35,706 bases of DNA from an uncultured Paracoccaceae bacterium (GTDB lineage: Bacteria; Pseudomonadota; Alphaproteobacteria; Rhodobacterales; Rhodobacteraceae): positions 1-35,706 of the forward strand of contig CANLEQ010000030.1 in NCBI GenBank assembly GCA_947489705.1. Direction: 5' to 3'. The notes beneath the pieces are model-generated. The model made no database searches. It was not told the DNA's origin and worked only from the letters and a program-made list of their open reading frames with translations. Within the stretch, counting starts at the first letter, position 1. Each line of letters starts with the position of its first letter. The translations under genes and the position numbers were made by a program. Of this stretch, positions 7,594 through 15,361 are shown one piece after another.

Positions 7594-8676
7594 TCAGATC
7601 GAGAGCCCGATCCGGACGAGGTGATTGTCCCAGGCGCGCCGCTGCGTCGTCAGGGATCGCAGGCCATCCGGCCCCACCGCGTGAATGGACCCCAGCCCGT
7701 CAGTCGCGAGAAAACCGCCGGGCGCCGGGGCGACGCCGCAGATGTCGGGCCGCCGGATTGCGTTGCGGAACGCGCCTTCTCCGGAGAAGACGTGGAGACG
7801 CGCGCCGCGCGGGCAGGTGATGCCGATGAGCGTGCCAGCCTGGTCGAATGCCACGCTGCCGGCATAGCCTTCCGTTGCAAGTTGCTCTGCCAAACCGGCC
7901 TCCGCGAGCCGCGGCGGAGTGCCCCTCCGGTGCAGGCCGAGAAGCGGGACGACGTCCATCGGGTCGCCTTGCCATTGCATCGCGAAAGCGACCGTTCCAT
8001 CCGGGCCGACAGCGAGATGTCGTATGGAGTTGTGGTGAAGGTCCGGCGCCAGTTCGGCCTGGTCGATGACCCCGCGATCCGGATCGACATAGGCGAGGTT
8101 CGGCCGCATGGTATCGAGGTTCAGCTTTTCGCGTCCGCGACCGGGGTGCGTGCGGATGCCGCCGTTGGCAATGGCCAGATTGTCGTCCGGCAGCCGGCGC
8201 AATTCGTGGGGCCCGACGCCGCCCGAGGCGATGTCACCGATGCGGGTGTAGCCCTCGGGACGCGACCAGAGGCCGATCCGGCCCTCCCCGGTCTCGATAT
8301 CGTTTTCGGTGGTGCAGAGCAGATCGCCATCGGCCAGGAAGGCGCCGTGGCCGTAGAAGTGCCGTCCCGGCGGAGTTTCGAGCCGATGCAGCAGTTTTCC
8401 GGAGGCGCAATCGATGACCAGCGCGAAGGTGCCGGGCCGCCGGGCGAAGGCGACGGCCTCCGGCGCATGGGGGTGCGCGGCCGCGGCATGGCCCCGGGCG
8501 GGGAGCGGAATGCGAAACACGTCCGCGCCTTGGCCGCTGAGGCCGAAGATGCAGAAGCCACCATCGGGCTCGCGGGCGGCGGCAAGGTAGGCGGGGCTGC
8601 CGGCATCGGCCCAGCCGAGCTTCGGTACCAGCGATGCGGCTAGAAAGCTCGCCAGGAAGTTGCGCCGGTTGGTCAT
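7594..8676 (-). CDS. DUF1513 protein, predicted periplasmic beta-propeller
   Basis: This 360-residue protein is exported, with an RR-containing N-terminus (MTNRRNFLASFLAASLVP) that could use the Tat or Sec route. The rest has repeated GTFALVID-, FYGHGAFL- and GPHELRRLPDD-like blade patterns expected of a beta-propeller. It matches the DUF1513 family, which in proteobacteria is regularly the last gene of imelysin/di-heme clusters. The gene begins four bases after the second imelysin gene, so it is cotranscribed. A role in periplasmic iron handling is inferred from context only. The spacer to the convergent CoA-transferase gene (7443-7593) shows no clear terminator. Confidence 0.82.
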   Translation of the reverse strand: MTNRRNFLASFLAASLVPKLGWADAGSPAYLAAAREPDGGFCIFGLSGQGADVFRIPLPARGHAAAAHPHAPEAVAFARRPGTFALVIDCASGKLLHRLETPPGRHFYGHGAFLADGDLLCTTENDIETGEGRIGLWSRPEGYTRIGDIASGGVGPHELRRLPDDNLAIANGGIRTHPGRGREKLNLDTMRPNLAYVDPDRGVIDQAELAPDLHHNSIRHLAVGPDGTVAFAMQWQGDPMDVVPLLGLHRRGTPPRLAEAGLAEQLATEGYAGSVAFDQAGTLIGITCPRGARLHVFSGEGAFRNAIRRPDICGVAPAPGGFLATDGLGSIHAVGPDGLRSLTTQRRAWDNHLVRIGLSI

Positions 8677-8680
8677 GGGT

Positions 8681-9670
8681 TCAGTCCCCGTCCGCCGCGT
8701 TGAAGCCCTGCGAAATGCCCAAGGGCACGCCGATCTCCTCCGTCACTGCGACCTGAATGCGTTCGATCCGTTGCTGCAGGATCTCGACCTTGAGCCGCCC
8801 GCTGGGATCGCTCACCCCGGCGAAGACCGGATCGAGAGTGGCGGCCTGCTCGAGGGCGGCGGCGAATGCCTGCTCGGTCTCGGGGATCGGCCCGTCGGCG
8901 AGGGCGCGCGCCAGTTCGCGCAGCGCCTCGAGGGACAAGGCGACATTGCGCAACGGGCGGCCCGACCGCCGCGCTTCGGCCCGTTCGGGTCGCGGCCGTT
9001 CGAATGTGCCGAGCGGCCGTCCCAGCCTTTGCTCGGCCGTGAAGCCGAGTCCGGTCGTCAGAGCGGTATAGAGTACCTGCGCGGGTTCGCGCGCAGACAG
9101 ATAGAGCGTGTTGCCCGGATCGCCGGCGCTCAGAAGGGCCGGGGCCTGATCGGTCCGCCATTCGGACAACAGGGCGTCGCTCGTCATGGCGAGATCCTCG
9201 GCGATGGCCTGCACGAGCCTGCATTCGTAGTCGCCGTCGTCGTAGTCGGCGAGCTCGGGCTCGAAGAGCAGGCGCTCCAGGGCGAAGAGCCCGCGACCGG
9301 CGATGGACACCTCGGCGAAGGCGTCGGGGTCTTCGAGCACCGGATCCTCCTCGGCGATCAAACGGGCGACCGTGTCGCCGACCATGCCGCGGGTGTCGGG
9401 CCAGAAACCGATCGAAAGCGCCCGGCCTCCTTCCTCCAGGGGACCGAAGCGCAAGTGGCTCACGCCCAGCCATGCGTCGAAGAGATCTTGAAACGGCGGG
9501 CGAAGGGCATCGGCCGTACAATCGTCCGCCGCCGCGTCGGCGAGGTCGCCGGCCTGCACGGCAAAGTTCGCCATCCTCGGCAGGACGTGATCTTCGACCG
9601 CCTCCTCGACGCCGGCGAATGCCGGCCCGCCGGCGAGGAGGAACATCAACGCGAGGTGTCGGATCATCAT
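8681..9670 (-). CDS. Imelysin family protein, second copy
   Basis: A 329-residue periplasmic protein with a short signal peptide (MMIRHLALMFLLAGGPAFAG) and the helical imelysin/peptidase M75 fold. Segments such as FQDLFDAWLGVSHLRFGP and GRGLFALERLLFEPE match imelysin helices. Like the shorter imelysin copies in other clusters it lacks a clear GxHxxE motif, which is present in the first copy here (gene at 11318-12580). The start is set by ATG 9670 overlapping the di-heme gene stop (ATGA); a second ATG follows directly. It is probably an iron- or heme-related periplasmic binding protein working with its paralogue, inferred from the cluster. Confidence 0.85.
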   Translation of the reverse strand: MMIRHLALMFLLAGGPAFAGVEEAVEDHVLPRMANFAVQAGDLADAAADDCTADALRPPFQDLFDAWLGVSHLRFGPLEEGGRALSIGFWPDTRGMVGDTVARLIAEEDPVLEDPDAFAEVSIAGRGLFALERLLFEPELADYDDGDYECRLVQAIAEDLAMTSDALLSEWRTDQAPALLSAGDPGNTLYLSAREPAQVLYTALTTGLGFTAEQRLGRPLGTFERPRPERAEARRSGRPLRNVALSLEALRELARALADGPIPETEQAFAAALEQAATLDPVFAGVSDPSGRLKVEILQQRIERIQVAVTEEIGVPLGISQGFNAADGD

Positions 9671-11241
9671 AGGCTCTCCAGAAACCGGATCAGTGCGGCG
9701 CGGTCCTCTTTCGTCATCCCGACCACGGCGTCGCGCGCCCTTTGTGCCTCTCCTCCATGCCAAAGAACAGCCTCGAGAAGCGAACGCGCCCGCCCGTCAT
9801 GCAGGAAGTCGGTGTGGCCGCTCACCTGCTCCGTCCGCCCGATCCCCCAGAGCGGCGGCGTGCGCCATTCACGCCCCGTCGCACGGCCCTCGGGGCGGTC
9901 GTCGGCCAGCCCGTCTCCCATATCGTGCAGGAGCAGGTCGGTATAGGGCCAGATGAGCTGGAAGCTCTGCTCCGGCTGATCCTCGAGCCGGTGCGTGACG
10001 TGCTTCGGCGTATGGCAGGCGGTACAGCCCGTCTCGTAGAACACCTGCTTGCCGCGCAGCACCTTGGGGTTGGCCGCGTCCGGACGTTCGGGAACGCCGA
10101 GATTGCGGCTGTAGAATGTAACGAGGTCGAGACCCTCTGCATCGATCTCCTGACCGCGCGCGTCGCCGTCGCCATGCGGCGCCGCAAGGCAAGCCCGCTG
10201 CAGATCCGTGCAATCGCCGGCGGGTGTGTCGAAGATCGGGTTGGAGATGCCGATATCCCCCGCGAAGGCGCTCGCCGATTGTTCGCGGATGGTGGGAGAG
10301 CCCGCCTTCCACCCGAACCGGCCCAGCATGGGCCGGTCGTGCTCGAACGACCAGACGACCTGTGCCCGTCCCGAGATCCCGTCGCCATCCGCGTCGCCCG
10401 GATCGGCCTTGGCCAGGATATCGGTGGCCGGGATCGCTTCCAGCAACCCGAGCCCGATCATCGGTGGGGCGACCCGCGGGCTGAGCATGAGGTCCGGGTG
10501 CGGCTCGCCGTAGGCCGGATCGGCAAAGCTGTATGTCGGCGCCCTGAGATGGGCCGTCTCCCCGTCCGAAAGCTCGACCGGAAGGTCCTCGTAGGCGATC
10601 TCCATCCGTCCCTCGGCCGAGAGGCCCTGCACGGCGCGGTCCTGCAACTGGCCGCCGTAGATCGGGTCGGGGCGGGTGCCGGGAGCGTCGTCGCCATGCG
10701 AAAGAAGGAACGCCTCGATGTCGCTCGGGTCGGCGTCCGGTGGGGCAGGGACGGAGAGGCGCAGGAACATGGAGGTGCGCTCGTCTCCGGGCCCTTCAGG
10801 GGGATGCCCGCGGCCGTCCTTGAGGTGGCAGCGTTGGCAGGACCGCGCATTGTAGAGGGGGCCGAGCCCGTCGGAAGCCAGGGTCGAGGACGGCGAGGAC
10901 GTCCAGAGCTTCTTGAAAAGACCGTTCCCGACCTTGAAGTCGAGCTCGCGCTCGAATGGAATGTTGCCCGACGGTTGCGAAAAGGCGTCTGCCCCCTCGC
11001 GGGCCCGGACGCTTGCCGCGCCGGCCGGCTTGGCCTCGGATCGTTCCGGAGCGGAAAAGTCGGTGGCCTCCGCGATCGCGTCCGCGATCCGCGTCGCTTC
11101 GTCCTCGGTCCGGGGCACGATGTCGAGGAAAGGCGCGGTGAGTTCCGGGCGCGTGCCAAGCGCACCCGGATCCGCCCCGACCGAGAACGCCCCGAGACTT
11201 GCCGCCGAGAGCAGGCCGCCGAATATTCCGCGGCGCCTCAA
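9667..11241 (-). CDS. Di-heme oxidoreductase of the thiol oxidoreductase/DUF1111 family
   Basis: This exported c-type cytochrome is distantly related to MauG and bacterial cytochrome c peroxidases. Two heme attachment motifs are present, CQRCH (in NARSCQRCHLKDG) and CTACH (in ETGCTACHTPKH). A conserved GDADGDGISGRAQ stretch could bind calcium. No ATG or GTG in frame precedes the conserved part after the end of the upstream gene. TTG at 11241 gives a good signal peptide (MRRRGIFGGLLSAASLGAFS), so I chose it, giving 524 residues; its Shine-Dalgarno is weak. It lies between two imelysin genes, an arrangement typical of iron-regulated imelysin clusters, and probably carries out the redox step in iron uptake. 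The true reaction is not known. Confidence 0.87.
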   Translation of the reverse strand: MRRRGIFGGLLSAASLGAFSVGADPGALGTRPELTAPFLDIVPRTEDEATRIADAIAEATDFSAPERSEAKPAGAASVRAREGADAFSQPSGNIPFERELDFKVGNGLFKKLWTSSPSSTLASDGLGPLYNARSCQRCHLKDGRGHPPEGPGDERTSMFLRLSVPAPPDADPSDIEAFLLSHGDDAPGTRPDPIYGGQLQDRAVQGLSAEGRMEIAYEDLPVELSDGETAHLRAPTYSFADPAYGEPHPDLMLSPRVAPPMIGLGLLEAIPATDILAKADPGDADGDGISGRAQVVWSFEHDRPMLGRFGWKAGSPTIREQSASAFAGDIGISNPIFDTPAGDCTDLQRACLAAPHGDGDARGQEIDAEGLDLVTFYSRNLGVPERPDAANPKVLRGKQVFYETGCTACHTPKHVTHRLEDQPEQSFQLIWPYTDLLLHDMGDGLADDRPEGRATGREWRTPPLWGIGRTEQVSGHTDFLHDGRARSLLEAVLWHGGEAQRARDAVVGMTKEDRAALIRFLESL

Positions 11242-11317
11242 GGTCGCTCGGGCCCCCGCGGGGCAGGCGCGCCGCCCCTCATCCCCGCCGGGCCATCCAC
11301 AAAGCCCTCCGGGGCCG

Positions 11318-12580
11318 TCACTGGAACACGGCGTCAGGGTCGTCGAGGCTGTCCGACCCCTCGAACCCGATCTGGTCGAGCTCCAGCGTGGTGACGGCCC
11401 GTTCGATCGAGCGGGTCTGCGCGACCAGCGCATCGACCGCCCCCATGATCAGCGCTTCACCGGCTTCGTTGCCGCGAGCAAGCATCATGTCATAGCTGAA
11501 TCCCGCCTCGGCGGCCGTTTTGAGCTGACCGAGTTCGATCATGGTCCGGTTCAGATCCTCGCGCAGGGCGGCGTCGACTTGCGGATCCGCAGACGCGACC
11601 AGCTCGGAAAGCGACGGGCCGGAAACCACGCTGCCGTCTACCCGGACATACTCTCCCACATAGACGTTGCGGACGCCGAGGCCGTCGTAAAAATGGCTGT
11701 TATGCGTGTTGTCGGAGAAGCAGTCATGCTCCTCTTCGGGATCGTTCAGCATCAGGCCGAGCTTCATCCGCTCTCCCGCCTGCTCGCCGTAGGAAAGCGA
11801 CCCCATGCCGGTAAGCATGGCGACGATGCCCGCGTCGGGATCTTCCATCAGTGCTGCCCGCGCGGCGCCGTCGTCGGTCCACTGTCCGCTCATCCATTCG
11901 AGATCCGAAACCAGCAGGTCGACCGCCGCCTCGAGATAATTGCCCCGGCGCTCGCAGTTCCCGTTCGTGCACTCGTCTCCTTCGGCGTAGTCGGTCCAGG
12001 GCCGCGCGCCTGCTCCGTGGTCAGTGCCGTTCAGATCCTGGCCCCAGAGCAGGAACTCGATGGCATGGTATCCCGTCGCGACATTGGCCTCGACCCCGTC
12101 GGCCTCGTGCAACTCGTTCTCCAGAAGGGCGGGGGTGATCTCGGTGGCATCGATCTCGGCACCCGACAGGGTGAAGGTCGGGTTGGCGATCACGTCGAGG
12201 CCCGCATAAAGGTTCTCGTCGGTCGGCCCGCCATAGCTCTGGTCCACGTAGTCGATCAGCCCTTCGTCGAGGGGCCAGGCGTTCACCCTGCCTTCCCAAT
12301 CGTCGACGATCGGGTTGCCGAAACGGTAGACCTCGGTCTGCTGGTAGGGCACGCGCGCCTCGAGCCAGGCCGCCTTAGCCGCGGCAAGCGCATCCGCCGA
12401 AGGCTCCGCCACCAGTGCAGAGATTGCCTCCTTCAACGAGCGCGCTTTCGCGAAGCTGTCCTCATATCCCGCCTGGGCAATATCGGCATAGGTGTCGATG
12501 ACGGCAATCTTGTCCTGTGCGAAAGCCGGCGCCGCGGTGATTGCCAGAAGCGCGGGAAGCGCGGTGATCTTGCAGTGCAT
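11318..12580 (-). CDS. Imelysin, IrpA-like periplasmic iron-regulated protein
   Basis: A 420-residue exported protein of the imelysin (M75) family. It has a signal peptide (MHCKITALPALLAITAAPAF, cut near AFAQ), the signature GYHAIEFLLWGQD containing the GxHxxE motif, and the long IrpA-type insert with cysteines (DECTNGNCERRG). The family is iron-regulated and thought to bind iron or heme at the cell envelope; despite the peptidase-like motif no protease activity is expected. It is the first gene of the four-gene cluster, and GGAGAC sits upstream of the ATG. A TTGACA box lies about 60 bases upstream in the divergent spacer. Confidence 0.9.
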   Translation of the reverse strand: MHCKITALPALLAITAAPAFAQDKIAVIDTYADIAQAGYEDSFAKARSLKEAISALVAEPSADALAAAKAAWLEARVPYQQTEVYRFGNPIVDDWEGRVNAWPLDEGLIDYVDQSYGGPTDENLYAGLDVIANPTFTLSGAEIDATEITPALLENELHEADGVEANVATGYHAIEFLLWGQDLNGTDHGAGARPWTDYAEGDECTNGNCERRGNYLEAAVDLLVSDLEWMSGQWTDDGAARAALMEDPDAGIVAMLTGMGSLSYGEQAGERMKLGLMLNDPEEEHDCFSDNTHNSHFYDGLGVRNVYVGEYVRVDGSVVSGPSLSELVASADPQVDAALREDLNRTMIELGQLKTAAEAGFSYDMMLARGNEAGEALIMGAVDALVAQTRSIERAVTTLELDQIGFEGSDSLDDPDAVFQ

Positions 12581-12616
12581 CTGGCTGTCTCCAATCCAGC
12601 GTTGATCTTTGGCGAA

Positions 12617-12648
12617 ATGCTGATCAATTTTGTCGGAATTGTCAATCA
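12617..12648 (-). promoter_or_regulatory. Candidate promoter and operator of the imelysin cluster
   Basis: On the minus strand a perfect -35 box TTGACA (12640-12645) is followed after 17 bases by CAGCAT (12617-12622), a weak -10. The same AT-rich block, 12621-12648, is an imperfect inverted repeat (TGAT…CAATT against AATTG…ATCA), which stands out in GC-rich surroundings. It also has CGA-N9-TCA, one base from the TGA-N9-TCA pattern described for iron-responsive sites in Rhodobacterales. Regulation by an iron sensor is a guess from gene content. Confidence 0.4.
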
Positions 12649-12755
12649 CGCTTCTGTCATGATTCTCGCCCGGCGCGCATCGGACGAAGGTCAACATCGG
12701 GTCGCGGCGTTCGATCTCAGTGGCAACCGGGATCCGGCGGGCGCGTTGGGCGCGC

Positions 12756-13817
12756 ATGAAGCATATTGCTCTGATCTGTCTCTTGGTCTTCCTGCCATCG
12801 CCTCTTGCGGCGCAGGAGGCCGCTTCGCTGGCGTCGGATGCCGAGCGGGGTCCTCTCCGGGTGGGTGTCAACGCGTATCCGCCTTACGCCATCGATGGGG
12901 GAAACGGCGCATGGCTCGGCATGGGGGTCGATATCTGGCGATTGGTCGCCGAGCGCGAGGGGTGGAACTACGAACTGGTCCCCGCTCAACTGGATGCGCT
13001 GGAGGCGGGGACGATCGACATTCTTCTTCCCGTGGTGGCAAGTCCCGATCTGGAGGAAGCCGTTGACCTGGCGTTGCCGTTTCACACTGCGACGATGGGC
13101 GTGGCGGCGGAGCGCCAGTCGCGCCTTTTATCCGTCGTGCACGGGTTCGCCTCCTGGCGGTTCCTTCAACTCGTCATGTCGCTTTCGGCCCTCTTGCTGA
13201 TCGTTGGGGCGCTGGTCTGGGTGGTGGAGCGACGCCGCAACGAGGGCGAGTTCAACCGCGGGATCGTGAAGGGCTTGGGCGACGGGTTCTGGTGGGCGGG
13301 CGTGACGCTGACAACCATCGGATACGGTGACAAGTCACCCAAGACCCTGCTTGGTCGCGGGATCGCGATGCTCTGGATGCTGATGGGCCTCGCGGTCAGC
13401 GCCGCCCTGACCGCGGCGGTCGTGACCATGGCCGAGCCCGGCCGGTCCGGGCCTTTGCCCGAGCGCTTTGCAGGAGAAACGGTGAGCGTGATCGCCGACA
13501 GCACCACGGCGCGGTACCTTCAATCTGCCGGGGTGGATCTTGCGGTCTACCCCGACCTGGACGGAACGCTGCGGGCGTTGCAATCGGGCGACGTCACGCG
13601 GGCCGCGGCGCCCGGTCCCGTGTTGCGCCATGCCATCGACGAGCGGGGGTCGGTCGATTTCGGCGTCTCCGATACCACGCTGGACCCCTTGATGATCACA
13701 TTCGCGCTTCCGGAAGGGTCGGCCCTGCACGAGCGGTTGAACCGTGCCCTGTTGGACGTCCTGTCGTCCGAAACAGGCTGGGACGTCGTGCAACGCTACG
13801 ACAAGATCGACGAATAG
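12756..13817 (+). CDS. GluR0-like ligand-gated potassium channel subunit
   Basis: This is a prokaryotic ionotropic glutamate receptor homologue: a periplasmic amino-acid-binding domain split by a potassium channel pore. Order of parts in 353 residues: signal peptide (MKHIALICLLVFLPSPLAAQ), first lobe from RVGVNAYPPYAI (about 35-118), first membrane helix (about 135-157), pore loop with the exact selectivity filter TTIGYGD (186-192), second helix (about 203-223), and second lobe (about 240-345). There is no third membrane helix, as in GluR0. I chose ATG 12756 because it directly precedes the signal peptide; an in-frame GTG lies 36 bases upstream. The ligand cannot be read from sequence. It diverges from the iron cluster and has no obvious partner gene. 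Confidence 0.88.
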   Translation: MKHIALICLLVFLPSPLAAQEAASLASDAERGPLRVGVNAYPPYAIDGGNGAWLGMGVDIWRLVAEREGWNYELVPAQLDALEAGTIDILLPVVASPDLEEAVDLALPFHTATMGVAAERQSRLLSVVHGFASWRFLQLVMSLSALLLIVGALVWVVERRRNEGEFNRGIVKGLGDGFWWAGVTLTTIGYGDKSPKTLLGRGIAMLWMLMGLAVSAALTAAVVTMAEPGRSGPLPERFAGETVSVIADSTTARYLQSAGVDLAVYPDLDGTLRALQSGDVTRAAAPGPVLRHAIDERGSVDFGVSDTTLDPLMITFALPEGSALHERLNRALLDVLSSETGWDVVQRYDKIDE

Positions 13818-13918
13818 GCGGGATCGGCGGGAGGGCCTCGATCGCCGTACGGGCGGGCTGTGGTAGGGGACGATAAGGTCCCGCTGGCAAAGCCCTGCGA
13901 TCCACGGCATCAGAGGGC

Positions 13919-14821
13919 ATGGAGCCATGGATCGTCCTCTCGCTCGCCGCGGCCGCCTTTCAGACGTTGCGGTTCGTGCTGCAAAAGCACCTCAGCATGG
14001 GCGCGCTCAGCGCCGGCGGTGCGACGCTTGCGCGGTTCGTCTATTCCGCGCCGTTCATCGTGGCGCTCACGCTCGCCTATCTGGTCCTGAAGGGGGCGGC
14101 GTTTCCCGGCCACGTGCCGATCTTCTGGGCCTATGCAACGGTCGGAGGGCTGTCTCAGATCCTCGCGACATGGTGCGTTGTGGCCCTGTTCGCGCAGCGG
14201 AACTTCGCGGTCGGGATAACGCTGAAGAAGACCGAGGTCATCCAGACCGCGCTGGTGGGGTTGCTGGTCCTGGGCGACCGGATATCGGCGGTCGGAATGG
14301 GGGCGATCCTGCTGGGTCTGGTGGGCGTTCTCGTCCTGTCGGAGACGCCCGGCTTCGAGGGGCGTGGATGGCGGCGTCTGGGCAACCGTGCCGTCGGACT
14401 GGGGCTGGCGTCGGGGGCGTTCTTCGCCATATCCGCGGTGGGCTATCGAGGGGCGACCCTGTCGGTCGCGAGCGACGATCCGCTGTTGCGCGCTGGCCTG
14501 TCGCTGGCGATCGTGACCGTAATGCAGGCGGCCGCGCTTTCTTTGTGGTTGATGTGGCGCGAACCGGGTCAGGTCGCCCGGGTGATCGCCGCGCGCCGCA
14601 CGGCCGTCTGGATAGGTCTGACCGGCATGGCGGGAAGCCTGTGCTGGTTTACCGCCTTTACCCTTGAAAACGCGGCGATGGTCTTCGCCGTCGGTCAGGT
14701 CGAGGTGATCTTCTCGCTTTTCGCATCGGTGTTGTTCTTCGGCGAGCGGATCACCTCGCGAGAAGGGTGGGGCATCGCCCTGATCACCATCTCCGTGATC
14801 GCCGTGATGGCCGTGCGCTGA
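13919..14821 (+). CDS. EamA-family (DMT) transporter
   Basis: A 300-residue integral membrane protein with about ten hydrophobic segments in two repeated EamA halves. The conserved helix ends are recognisable (ALVGLLVLGDRISAVGMGAILLG in the first half, FSLFASVLFFGERITSREGWG in the second). DMT proteins export or import small metabolites; no substrate can be deduced. The ATG is close behind AGAGG. It stands 101 bases behind the channel gene on the same strand and could share its transcript. Confidence 0.88.
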   Translation: MEPWIVLSLAAAAFQTLRFVLQKHLSMGALSAGGATLARFVYSAPFIVALTLAYLVLKGAAFPGHVPIFWAYATVGGLSQILATWCVVALFAQRNFAVGITLKKTEVIQTALVGLLVLGDRISAVGMGAILLGLVGVLVLSETPGFEGRGWRRLGNRAVGLGLASGAFFAISAVGYRGATLSVASDDPLLRAGLSLAIVTVMQAAALSLWLMWREPGQVARVIAARRTAVWIGLTGMAGSLCWFTAFTLENAAMVFAVGQVEVIFSLFASVLFFGERITSREGWGIALITISVIAVMAVR

Positions 14822-15361
14822 GGAGGCGACGACCGAAGCCGTTGCCGTTTCCGGTGCCCGCCCGGCCAAAACCGAAGCGCGGCGACAGCGACGCCAAGCC
14901 GCCAAGCGCCGGAAGGTGCGAATTCGACGACGCGCGTACCTGCCGAGCCAGGGCGCAGAACCTGCACCTTGGCAAGCCGCTCAGATCCAGTTCTCCGAAC
15001 AGACACGGATCAGATTTTCGCCCAGGATCTTGCAGATGTCCTCTTCCTTGCAATGCGCGCGCCAGCGCCTCCGCGATCTCGTAGGTCGTCTCGGGCGTCT
15101 CGAGTCGACCTATATCGCGCAGGTGATCGATCAACGGCGGGCGGCCGATCCGATGGCGGGAAAGTGAGCCGGATGGGCTTGAAACGAACGCAACCGGCGT
15201 GATCGATGTCGGCTGTCTTCGGGTCACGATGGGTCTGCGATCCTGTTCCGGATGTGGATGGCGCGCGGGAGACCGGTGGGCTAGCCTTTGTCGCGGAGCC
15301 GGTGCCCCCGCTGGAACAGCGAGGGATCCTGGCGCGAAATTCTGGATCACGGAGAGACTGA
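14822..15361. other. 540-base gap holding a decayed gene end
   Basis: No intact gene was found here. On the minus strand around 14981-15150 there is a remnant of a dipeptidase C-terminus (separate entry). The flanks 14822-14980 and 15151-15340 show no family I recognise in any frame. GGAGAG just before 15362 is the ribosome-binding site of the next gene. The gap looks like eroded coding DNA. Confidence 0.5.
14981..15150 (-). pseudogene. Peptidase M19 (membrane dipeptidase) C-terminal remnant
   Basis: Two adjoining minus-strand frames together read like the end of a membrane dipeptidase. One gives PPLIDHLRDIGRLETPETTY and continues EIAEALARA; the other gives CKEEDICKILGENLIRV followed by CSENWI and a stop at 14981-14983. 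M19 enzymes end with a similar block (…EALLARG.SEEDIRKILGGNFLRV…). The two pieces are one base out of register, so a frameshift lies near 15050. Nothing recognisable remains of the catalytic part upstream. The call rests on one conserved motif and its order. Confidence 0.5.
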
